Notes under the pieces: generated by a model
What the model saw: only the letters and a program-made list of their open reading frames with translations
Told to the model about the DNA's origin: nothing
Databases searched by the model: none
Shown here: positions 51,847 through 60,944 of the stretch, piece by piece
How the letters are laid out: each line of letters starts with the position of its first letter
Position numbering within the stretch: the first letter of the stretch is position 1
Position numbers and translations under genes: made by a program
From: Lucifuga dentata
Lineage: Eukaryota; Chordata; Actinopteri; Ophidiiformes; Bythitidae
Reading direction: 5' to 3'
NCBI GenBank assembly: GCA_014773175.1
Contig: VXCM01000046.1
Location: forward strand, 186,001-250,000
Length of the DNA: 64,000 bases

Positions 51847-52140
51847 GTTACACAGCCTTATGAAGTCAAGGTTGTTTAAATTTTTCAATAAACGCAGGTC
51901 TTCGTTTGGGACTATACATTCACTCCACACTTTTCATTGCACTTAAATGCTAAAATTACATAACTTTGAAAAAAACCTGAATACACTTCTTGTTCACAAT
52001 GATGGATTACCTATCTCAAGAACATTTCAAGTATCAACAAGTTGATTTTAATAGCGTACCAGAATGAACTGAAACCAATGGCAGTCTGGAACGTAGGGAA
52101 AAAAAAAAAAATTTCACCTTTCCAGTAGTTTGCTTTGGGA

Positions 52141-52220
52141 AATGATTGTCTGTAATGGTTACATGTATGAAAATTGAATATATTAGGCTCAAACATGCAA
52201 AATGCGGTATGGTCCTTTAA
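52141..52220 (+). repeat. ~190 bp dispersed repeat, truncated copy
   Basis: Only the right third: TATTAGGCTCAAACATGCAA then AATGCGGTATGGTCCTTTAA. Confidence 0.65.
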
Positions 52221-52562
52221 AGAAGTTCATTGTAGAAAAGGTCATTACCGTTCAGCAGCATTGTGCTGTTGGTGGAAACAGCATTTCTCACCTGATGTTT
52301 TACTGCCATCTAGTGGTGACATTGGCGTATCTGTTCAGGTTTCAGTTCCTCTACCCTCAGATTTTTTGCTTTAATGATAAATCAATTTGTAAGCATAAGA
52401 AGAAATTTAGTTATTTTTTTTTGTCAAAGGTACTTTAACTGATACAACATGGAGCTACACGGAAGAAAATGTATACCTCCTCCAGGGGATGTAGTCCCAG
52501 GAGAAAAGACTGTTTTTACCAAAGAAATTAAAGTGACAGTGCTTTCTACAATCAGGGATATA

Positions 52563-52748
52563 TTAGCAGGTGAAACACTGAATTTTAAGGTGGAACATTT
52601 AATTTTTAAAGATTAGGGAATTTGGCAAAGTAATATGAAAACTTAAATACGGTTTTATGCTTTGGAAAATGGTTGGCAGTAATGTAAGGTGTAAGCAGGT
52701 ATATTTATTGGACTCAAACATGCAAAACCACTGGTATGGTCCTTTAAT
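52563..52748 (+). repeat. ~190 bp dispersed repeat, near full copy
   Basis: TTAGCAGGTGAAACACTGAA...AAGATTAGGGAATTTGGC...ATGGTTGGCAGTAATGTAA...CCACTGGTATGGTCCTTTA. Best match to the 49413-49611 copy. Confidence 0.75.
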
Positions 52749-52997
52749 ATATTTAAAGTGGCATCCACTGTATGCAAGTGATAAAAGAACAGACTCCAGA
52801 TTTAAGATGAAAATATACATTTTATTTGGATATAAGAGAAAAGAGCAGCACTACTTAATATTAAGGCAATGTGTTTTGATCTAAAGCAGCCTGCAGAGCC
52901 GATGCTGCTTCATTCATCAATTTTTCAGCAGTAACTTGATGCATATGCTGGACTGTAAAGCAATTCATCAGTGGAAGATATGGGATACATTTCATAA

Positions 52998-53026
52998 AAA
53001 AAGAAAGAAAGAAAGAAAGAAAGAAA
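52998..53026. repeat. GAAA tetranucleotide microsatellite
   Basis: About seven AAAG/GAAA units. Confidence 0.85.
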
Positions 53027-55561
53027 GCAACTAAATCACCAATACAAACACTGCTATAAAAATCAGCAAAGTTTTCAACTTCCTGTCTCCCTTCACATCC
53101 TGTTGGTCAGTTTTGATTGTGATTTTTTTTTTTTTTTTTTTTAAATAATACACATCACTTGGCCTTTTTGGGCCTCTGATATTGTTTCACGCTGACTTAC
53201 GTTGCTAACTGGCACTGAAGCTAATATAACCCACATTTGTAAGCAATGTTTGCATTTTGACTAAGTTACTTCATAGTTAAGGTCATTTTTTCATTTTTTT
53301 TGTTTATTTTGTCAACTTTTTTTGAAATGTCTTTGATGTAACAGGGAACATCAGAGCTGCAGCTTCATGTTCCGTTTCTTTCATCATATTCTGTTTTAAT
53401 CTCAACATCCAAACATGTCAGTATTTGGGCGGATAATAGAGTGCATAACTAAGTAGTAACAGTGGATATTTGAAAACACACTGTTCTATCTACTGCTACT
53501 GCAAAGCGATGGCTTTAAAAGAGCTGCTCTGAATCCTGGTTCTCAGAGCGTCGCTGGTTTTCTGTCAGGGTGATTAGATTCTCCAGCTGTAATGGAAACC
53601 AGCAGAGCTGCGTCATGAGATGTGAGACTTAGAACCACTGACCTGTGACATTTTCACAAAAGTTTTTTGGAAGTCATCCTCAACACCAATCCTTGGGACT
53701 CAGACATGCTCGAGTTCCAAGGAGTCAAATGGGAATAACATTTATACAGGAAACCAGACGTGCAACCTGATTGGATAACTCTGATGTTAACACTCTGCAG
53801 CAGAGGAACACGGATTTTGGATTCAGTACTGTGTGTGTGTGCTTGTCCATTGAGCCAAATCTATATAGACCCCATCCACTCACACACTTAACGATTCTGA
53901 TGCCCCACTAGAGGCACTACAGACAGCATACATGATAACTGGAGAAATCCAATCCATCCAAAGCGTGAGGACCCGTCTAGAGCAGCTGACTCCTCCCCGT
54001 TTGCCACTTTCACCTCATACGACCTCGCAAAGGTGCTGAATGAGGCCCAGCTGGAAGTTCAGTGAAGAGCCCTTAACGTGGCTCTTCCAATGAGCTACAA
54101 CTCCAGCTAAACATGCTACCAGCTAAACAACCTGCAGGACTGATGATGCTCTCTGTCGGGGCCGGCTCGTCACGGCACCCGCTGACCATAGCAAAGCACC
54201 TCAGGGATACAAAGAGCATGAAACTCACCAGCAGGCAGCTCAAAGGGCGGTTCAGTCCAGGACCCTGAGTGAACTGAGTCTTTCTAGGTCGGTACGGAAA
54301 TGTCAGGCTCCCTGCAGCAGTTGCTTCCCATTTAGAAGACTCTCATGTCATGACTTACTTTCATAAGTCTTATATACCGACCCTGAACCTGACCTTTCCA
54401 TCAATAAAAATGGAAAGATGGCTCAGGGGCTTTTATAAGGTCAATGCAACAAGCAGGCGCACAGAGCCGTGAATCCATTTTCCCCAAGTTCCTCTGTTGC
54501 AAAGCGGTTCTTCTGTGGACTGATGCATTCCGTTTGAGAAAACAAAATCACTGTTTTGAGATAAACCGCACGGACAGCAAAATTAATAACTGCTCAAGTG
54601 CTTTAAAACTGTACATACGCAAAGTGTAACTCCATAAGAAACACATTTAAAGTTTTGGTCACAACAAATAAGAATCAATTAAAATATAATTCTCAGAACA
54701 ACAACGCAACAATCTATTAGTGCATTTCTGCTGTTGGGATCTGATAAGGAGTGTTCATACCGGGTTTAATAATGATGACAGTCACCTATTAAATCCCAAA
54801 CTCACAACAGCAGAACCTTGAACTATTACAAATTGATGTATAACTCCCACAATTTAGCCCAAAACACCCATTTATGCTGCAAAGGTATAAGACTACACAC
54901 AACTAAGACACACAGTAGATTCTCTGATTACAAAATAAATAATCACACAAACTCACGTTGAACGTTCAGTAATAGTTCAGTAACTGACCCTGGTCTGACA
55001 CCAGGTTTTGATGAAGATGTCAAATAAACAGCTTTGCTGTTAGTGCAGTGTTGCAGGGGCTCCGTTAGTTCTGGTTTAGAGGGTCTTCATCAGCAAAGAA
55101 TGCCTGGTTATTCTAAAATTGAAAACAGTGCATTATTAGTATTATTTTCTTATTGTCATTAATGTTGCTGTTGTTGTAAGATCACTTTTTTTTTGTTTTA
55201 ATCAAAGTTGTGTGGAATCCATTTACACAACTGTGACATGTTGATATAGTGCATTAGAGGAGGGGGAATGTTGCTTTGCTTTGTTTCTGGATTTGTCTTT
55301 CTTGTGTTATGAGGAAGATTGAGGATTCATGTGCACACACACAATCACTGCTGTGCTCTAAATGCTCTAAATCACATGCATACCAGCTGGAAAAGGTTAT
55401 TATTAAGAACTGCAAGGCTAACAAGTGCATCTGCTGTAAATCTGCATCTGCCTTAAATAACAGAAATGTCCTTTAACAATAAATACAATGTTGAGATCTG
55501 ACACTGTGACTGTGTCAAACTGAACTCATCACTCACTGAAATGTGGATCCACTTTCATGGC

Positions 55562-56313
55562 TCAGGCCAAACTCTGAGTAGATTTCTGTTTGGGACGCGC
55601 CCCCAGCTCCCGCCCCTCTCTGCTCTTGTTCTCAGCTGGGTTTTGGTTCTCATCCAGGGGTTTCTTCTCCTTCTCTACCTCCTCTGGGTTGTAGAAGCCT
55701 CCCTCCTCTGCTACCATCTTCTCCACCTTCTCCATTAAGCGTCCTACCTGGGGGTGCTCCCTGAATATGCAGTTATTAATAACAAAATACCTCCGTTTAC
55801 ACTTATCCAGCACCCACTGCAAGTCTTTGCCCTCCCTGCGGATGTACCTCTCAATGGGAATGTTCTGCAGCACCTCCGCCCAGGTGAACACCACGATCGT
55901 GTGCTTCCACACACGCTCCCCAAACAGGCCCACATGCTCCTCGATGCGAGCGCGGTCTACTTCTGTGAACATGCCCACAGGGATGACCAGCAGGAAGGCA
56001 TGGGGGCCTGGAGGACAAATAGAGGCTCCTCTCACAATCTCCTGCTGGTAGGAGGGCGGCGTGTCCTGGGAGGAGAACCAGCCTGGTGTGTCCACAACAA
56101 TCACCTGTCTGCCCTGCACTTCTGTCTCTCTCTTCACACAGAACTCAGCTGCTCGCTCCAAGCGAAAATCCTCCCGGCCGAGGATGGTGTTCCCTGTTAG
56201 GCTCTTTCCTGGCCACCTCCAGCCCAGTGTCACCAGACGGAGTTCAGGCAGGCGGATGGCTGCCAGAGCTGCTGCCTTTCTCTCCTCCTCCTCTGCTTCA
56301 GGGACATTGTCTG
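55562..56313 (-). CDS. GIMAP-family gene exon 2 (whole GTPase domain)
   Basis: 752 bp, one uninterrupted frame from acceptor CCACAG to the stop at 55562. Carries the full AIG1 G domain, as in other GIMAP genes where one large exon encodes it. Confidence 0.92.
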
Positions 56314-57035
56314 CTGTGGTCACAATTGATGGGATGGAGTAGAAGGTAAAACCACATTTTACGATTCTTTACTGGCAAACAAAAAACATTTTGTACACTT
56401 AAACATTTATCAAAAAATGCAGCATAACACAGAAATGTATTTGTATTTATACCTATGTAATTAATTGAAATTGTGCTGTTCAAAGCTTACCGTCATCTTT
56501 GATATGACACGTTATTCATTGTAAAATATCCTGTCTCTGTATGCAGATATCATAAGAATTTTGAGGGACCCTGGTCAAAAATGGTGGTTTGTGATATCTA
56601 TTTGTGTAATAAAAAATAAATAAATGGCTTTTCCATTCCATTAATGAGCGTTTATCTACTGTAGCGTACTGTATGCTGAGAACTTATTTTTAGCTAGCTT
56701 CCCAGTCCGTAAACTCCATTCCATCTAAGCTTGGAATATAATAAACTTGGAATATAATTCTAGAACAGATCAGAATATAACTGAGGTGAGTGTGGACAAA
56801 ATTATCTTATAGTTTTGTATCTCTAAATACTAAGATTAAAGGAAAAAGTAGTAAGACCTGTCGGATTCCGGTTTCAGTTTAAGGTTAACAGGCTTAAACC
56901 TGGAAACTGACGGCTAATTTAGCGCTCATTTTAATATCCACGGAAACTCCGTTTTTGTTCGGCATAGCTTTAAATACCGACTTAAAAAGCTCATATTGAC
57001 TCACCTGCTGTCTTCGGGGATTTCGTCGCTTCCAT
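55562..57035 (-). CDS. GTPase of the GIMAP/AIG1 family (two exons)
   Basis: AIG1-type GTP-binding protein; relatives (GIMAPs) act on membranes of lymphocytes and control their survival. Exons 57005-57035 and 55562-56313 join in phase (exon 1 MEATKSPKTA, donor GTGAG; acceptor CCACAG) to give 260 residues. G1/P-loop GWRWPGKS (41-48) is followed by LTGNTILG, the family signature. G3 is DTPG (85-88). The AIG1 helix region (VDRARIEEHVGLFGERVWKH, 129-148) is present, as is the G5-like RYFVINN (185-191). The G4 position reads FTWAE (153-157), with Glu where GIMAPs usually have Asp. A charged tail (about 221-256) follows; no C-terminal membrane segment is seen. GTG at 56323 heads the longest exon-2 frame, but the spliced ATG start is better. 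Member number cannot be assigned. Confidence 0.88.
57005..57035 (-). CDS. GIMAP-family gene exon 1 (10 codons plus 1 nt)
   Basis: ATG at 57035-57033, then MEATKSPKTA and a G before the donor GTGAGT. Joining to exon 2 restores codon GCA. Short first coding exons are typical of GIMAP genes. The start is inferred from splice phase, with no homology support for the 10 residues. Confidence 0.75.
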
Positions 57036-57110
57036 ACTGCGATTTTTATTCCAGTTCGCTGGTTTATTTAAATTATAATTCTCTTCGGGTGGCTATTCCT
57101 TCTGCTGAGG

Positions 57111-57174
57111 ACTTCCTGTCGTATTGCTGACACGAGCGTTAAGCCAACCGGAATACAACTGCACCGCTTCCTGC
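57111..57174 (-). promoter_or_regulatory. ETS-type sites upstream of the GIMAP gene
   Basis: Three ETS cores lie 76-140 bp before the ATG: ACAGGAAGT (- strand, 57111-57119), CCGGAA (+, 57148-57153) and GCAGGAAGC (- strand, 57166-57174). ETS factors drive many lymphoid genes. Motif match only. Confidence 0.35.
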
Positions 57175-57796
57175 TACAATTTTCAAAATAAAAGACAATG
57201 ACAGAAAACTAAAGCATCAAGAAGAATTTTTAGATTGAATATGAGAACACTAAGTACATTAAAATGTTTTCAGCCAGCCCAGGCTACCATTTCAACTTGG
57301 AAAATCAAATGACCAAATTTCCCTACCTTCCTATTCAAGCAGTCTTTGGTTTCCATTCATAAAAATACTATACTATATAAAATAAATTAGCAGATTCATG
57401 TCTGCACTCATTTTTGTCAAGGTCCTTTTTCTTTTTTTTTTTTTTTTTTNTTTTTTTTTTTTTTTTGCATATTAAGGCAGCTGCAAGTGACAAGTGACAA
57501 AAACAAAACATTGCATTATGCTTTTTACATTCAAAACTGTAACACATGACTTTAAAAAAAAATCATTCAATGTAATTTAAAGTAAATGTAGTTGTGAGTG
57601 ACTTGAGTCGTAGTAACTAAGCTAAATATGCAGAAAATCACTGGTATGGCCCTTTTATAAAGTTTACGTGGATAGATAGATCGATAGACAGACAGACAGA
57701 TAGAGATATGACACAGCTGCTGTGATCTTTTGTGAAACTCTTCAATTAGATATGTAACATACCAGAAGACACCACTGACCTGAACTGTAAAAGCAA

Positions 57797-57840
57797 TTTA
57801 TTTACAATTTTAATGCAAAATGAGTTTATTTACAGGGCTG
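57797..57840 (-). terminator. chmp4c: chmp4c poly(A) signals
   Basis: Two AATAAA hexamers on the - strand (TTTATT at 57797-57802 and 57835-57840), about 440-480 bp past the chmp4c stop. Confidence 0.5.
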
Positions 57841-58173
57841 TGATATACAATGAATAGCTCCATATTAAAAGATCACAGTCATATCCTACTCATGTCTTCA
57901 TTAGGCCTATGTAAGCAATACATTCTGAGGATGTTTGTAGGAATGATGACTGACAAAAAAGAGGTATGTGAACACAATCCTATAAATGACATTTGAGGAT
58001 TCCTTCACTTAAAACTTGCCTTCCCTGATCAGTATATCCCAGAATTATAAGTTAAATAAAAAGCTTGTTTCTAAAATAGTATGCTATTAATTTTCCTTAT
58101 AAAAATATTGATTGAAAAAGTGTTTCATTTACCATAACAAATTACTTCATACAGAAAGCCAAAAAGTCTTCAT

Positions 58174-58210
<37 letters not shown>

Positions 58211-58279
58211 TATGTCACTTTCTACAGTGAGTGAAAGGCTGCCTTTATGTACTTAATCAAATGTACTGCCTTAATGTGC

Positions 58280-58341
58280 TTAAGTTGCCCACGATGCCAG
58301 CATATGCATGTCATCATCATCTTCAACCTTTTTCTTGGATG
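58280..58341 (-). CDS. chmp4c: chmp4c exon 5 and stop
   Basis: 62 bp, acceptor AAATACAG, TAA at 58282-58280. Encodes SKKKVEDDDDMHMLASWAT. Too short to show in an open-frame scan; identified by phase and by the CHMP4 C-terminal signature. Confidence 0.9.
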
Positions 58342-60388
58342 CTGTATTTAAAAAAAAAAAAAAAAAATGTGATTAATAATTAATTTACAATCATATTAAA
58401 CAAAGTAAAATAGCAATTATTTGCGAAATGGAAACATCCAAAAGTTTCGTATTTTTACGTGAACACTTAATTGATAATTTGATTTATGTTACATTACTTT
58501 TCTGTCAAACGATAAAAGTTCATTTCAGAAATTAAAACCGGTCATCAGCCAAATACTTGAAGTTTTGTAAGGAGATTTGCAATCTGAAGTTCTGTTTCTC
58601 AAAGTAACATTTTCCTGATAAAAATGTGAAAGTGACAGGTGACTAGCCACTGTGAGAATGAAGGACTACAAGGTATCTTGTCATGTAATACGTCAGACCA
58701 GTGTTGTACTTACATGCACGGTGACTGCGGTGTGCTGAAGGAAGTTTGGAGGCTGGCACACTGGGTAATCCTCCCATGTCCTTCATGGTATTCTCAAGCT
58801 CCTCCTGTTCCAACTCGGCCAGTTCTGCCAACAGCTCATCCTAAGAAAACACACAGTTAAGACAGTTCCAGTAGAGCTGCTGATGGATTGGTGGACTGCA
58901 TGCACAAAGCACCAGGTTTTGGTTTTTAGACAGAGGAATTAAAAGTTCTCAACCTCATCATATGTATCACCAAAAGGTCTGGAGATTGCGTCGCTGATCT
59001 CACGAGCCACATCCTGTTGCTCTGTGATGTCCTGCATCAGATCATCTATTTTGTCAAGGTCCCTAAAAATCAGAGAAGGAAATTCACTTAATGCAAAAAA
59101 GCCTTCAAAACATCATAATCTGAAGCATTTCCTTTGCATTTTCAAATATAACTGCAATTCAAATGTTTTAAATAAATGGTCCCATCATATACTGTTCTTA
59201 TATCAAAAACTAAATCAATCTGCACAACTGCACAACTAAGAACAATGCATTTAATTTAACTAAATGCAAACAGCCAGGAGTTGAGTGACATAAATTATCT
59301 TTTGGGTAACTGAAAAGGCCAAATCTGTACTTTTTGACTCTACAGATTACGTATGTGTAATTTAAGTGGTTGACATTCATGTGTTACTAATCTAATCATA
59401 ATAAATATACCTCTCATGTTTAGAAACATTAATAATGAAAAAAAAAAACATTTAACAGTGTGAGAAAGTAATAATAATGTAATAACATATTTAGTTGTTA
59501 TCTATTATTAGTTTCTGCACTAAAAGACAAGTCAACCAGCTGCTTACATGTCCTCGTGGACCTTCTTCATGGCCTTGGCAGCAAAGCCCATATTCTTCAG
59601 GACCTCTGTGTTGGTGTGGGAGTTCTCCAGTGCTTCTCGCTGAAACTCGATGGTGGAGAGTGTGCCATCAATCTGGGTGAGCTGCTGCTCCAAACGCTTC
59701 TTCCTCTTCAAGGCCTGCAGGGCAGCTGGTGCATAAGAGAGTCAGATTGTTGAGGGCAGTTTGATGTTTTGTATGAGAACATCCAGTCTGGGTGTTGTTC
59801 CTCCCATCACACCATCAGATCTATTTTAAACTGAGATGATTCAACAAGCAGTAAATGCAGCAGCTCAGGGTTTCACAAAAGAAAACAAAAACACACAACT
59901 TTATACTTAATGCTGTTTATTGTACAGGGATATCTTTAAGTTCTCGGGTTTCATAAATCAGTTTGGACTTCCTGGTGTCACTGTATGTGGAATTTGTTCA
60001 ATTAACTTCCTGGTTAACTTCCAAACACTTGAATATAGCTCTATTTTTGCCGTGATGTGTACATTAGTCATCCGAAACTTGTTAAATGGTTACACTAGTA
60101 AAATAACTAGTAAATAAAAATAAAAGACTGCTGGTGTAATGCAGGTATACAGACTACAGCCATACCCCGCTTGTTTTTTGTGCCATGCTTCTTGGCCATC
60201 ATTATTTCTTGCTCTATCCTCTTCTCCAGGTAGTCTTGCTTCTTCGTCAGCATTTCCTCGGTCTCTCGGAGTTTGTGGATGGCCTCCTGGGGAGAAGGTC
60301 CTCCCCGCGATCGGTGGTGTTTAGACTTTGAGGAGCTCGATGAACTCGAGCTTGAGCTTCCTTTGAATAATTTGGAAATTTTGCTCAT
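58280..60388 (-). CDS. chmp4c: Charged multivesicular body protein 4c, ESCRT-III Snf7 subunit (5 coding exons)
   Basis: ESCRT-III filament subunit for membrane scission in multivesicular body formation and cytokinetic abscission. Exons 60166-60388, 59548-59725, 58954-59062, 58714-58840 and 58280-58341; all GT-AG, phases agree, 232 residues (human CHMP4C has 233). MSKISKLFKG start, Ser run 11-20, Snf7 core helices from PSPQEAIHKLRETEEM (31-46) through about residue 165, acidic DELLAELAELEQEEL (171-185), MIM2-like LPSVPASKLP (195-204), and C-terminal helix MHMLASWAT (224-232) that in CHMP4 proteins binds ALIX. The MSK start and WAT end favour 4C over 4B. HRSHRASS (207-214) sits where human CHMP4C has its Aurora B-phosphorylated insert. 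Head to head with zfand1. Confidence 0.95.
58714..58840 (-). CDS. chmp4c: chmp4c exon 4
   Basis: 127 bp, acceptor TTTTCTTAG, donor GTAAGT. Encodes DELLAELAELEQEEL, the MIM2-like segment and the HRSHRA basic stretch. Confidence 0.93.
58954..59062 (-). CDS. chmp4c: chmp4c exon 3
   Basis: 109 bp, acceptor ATTTTTAG, donor GTTGAG (weak). Encodes DLDKIDDLMQDITEQQDVAR then EISDAISRPFGDTYDE, Snf7 helix 4. The usual VGFG before the acidic motif reads PFGD. Confidence 0.93.
59548..59725 (-). CDS. chmp4c: chmp4c exon 2
   Basis: 178 bp, acceptor GCACCAG, donor GTAAGC. Encodes AALQALKRKKRLEQQLTQID and onward to AKAMKKVHEDM, the Snf7 hairpin and helix 3; close to human CHMP4 sequence. Confidence 0.95.
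60166..60388 (-). CDS. chmp4c: chmp4c exon 1
   Basis: ATG at 60388; encodes residues 1-74 and 1 nt, ending ...GTKNKR before GTATGG. Contains the ten-serine run and the first basic membrane-binding helix. Confidence 0.93.
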
Positions 60389-60889
60389 TTTAACGGCTTC
60401 CTACAGAACAGAGCACAAGTAGCTAATAAAGCAGAAATGACGCCTTTAGAAACTAACCGTCCAACTTCGAAGCGAGCAATCTCTACGCGGATGTTTTTAC
60501 GAGCAGAATTTCCAGCTCGACGACTTTCTGCTTTATATTCAAAGCGGCCAGTGAACGCACCTTTCACCACACCTATACCGCCATACCTGCGTAACGTCTG
60601 TGAAACCTGACGCCTTTTTCTTCTTCTTCGTCCTTTCAAATTTTGACAGCTTAACGCTTTTATGTATAGTCCTCTACAGGATGGTAGAAAAACTACATTA
60701 TTAACTATTCATATCCATGTTTGAGTGTCCAAGCTTACATTTTGGAAATAAATTAAAAACCCATTTTTAAACAATATATCTTTGATTATTTTCTCCTGAT
60801 GACTTTGACGCTTTCTTCTAGATGTGGTCATGTGATTGAACTTTACGGGGTCAAAGTTCGTGTTGCCGTTCCGGACGGTCCCTGTAGTT
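60389..60889. promoter_or_regulatory. Bidirectional promoter between chmp4c and zfand1
   Basis: 501 bp separates the two divergent start codons. Seen inside: TTCCGG (60869-60874, an ETS core on the - strand) 16 bp before the zfand1 ATG, and TCATGTGA (60828-60835, an E-box/M-box type motif). No TATA box at a useful distance. Short divergent spacing with ETS sites is typical of bidirectional housekeeping promoters. Confidence 0.65.
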
Positions 60890-60944
60890 ATGGCTGAATT
60901 AGACATTGGGAAGCATTGTCAAATCGACTCATGTCATCAGAAAG
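60890..60944 (+). CDS. zfand1: zfand1 exon 1
   Basis: Encodes MAELDIGKHCQIDSCHQK and 1 nt; donor GTTTGG is weak but phase and homology fix it. Starts the first AN1 finger. Confidence 0.92.

Larger units (their letters stand above)
50991..55561. other. Intergenic region between plxdc2 and the GIMAP gene
   Basis: Holds three copies of the ~190 bp repeat, a GAAA microsatellite (about 52998-53026), poly-T runs and an unassigned GC-richer island (53890-54260). The GIMAP transcript runs leftward into this region; TTTAAT at about 55196 (ATTAAA on the - strand) is a weak poly(A) candidate for it. No confident gene. Confidence 0.6.
57036..58279. other. Spacer and chmp4c 3' UTR
   Basis: The GIMAP promoter side is at the left. 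A poly-T single-N join (57450), a fragment of the ~190 bp repeat (about 57600-57655) and a GATA/GACA tract (about 57670-57705) follow. AATAAA signals for the leftward chmp4c transcript lie at 57797-57802 and 57835-57840, so its 3' UTR probably spans about 57780-58279 and includes a TG microsatellite (58175-58209). Confidence 0.6.

Noticed and set aside
55754..56349. Several + strand open frames opposite the GIMAP exon
   Set aside because: Antisense shadows of the long GIMAP exon; no family motif of their own.
60385..60639. 84-codon - strand frame beginning with an Arg/Lys-rich stretch
   Set aside because: Lies in the chmp4c 5' region and bidirectional promoter; no homology, and chmp4c has its own well-matched ATG at 60388.
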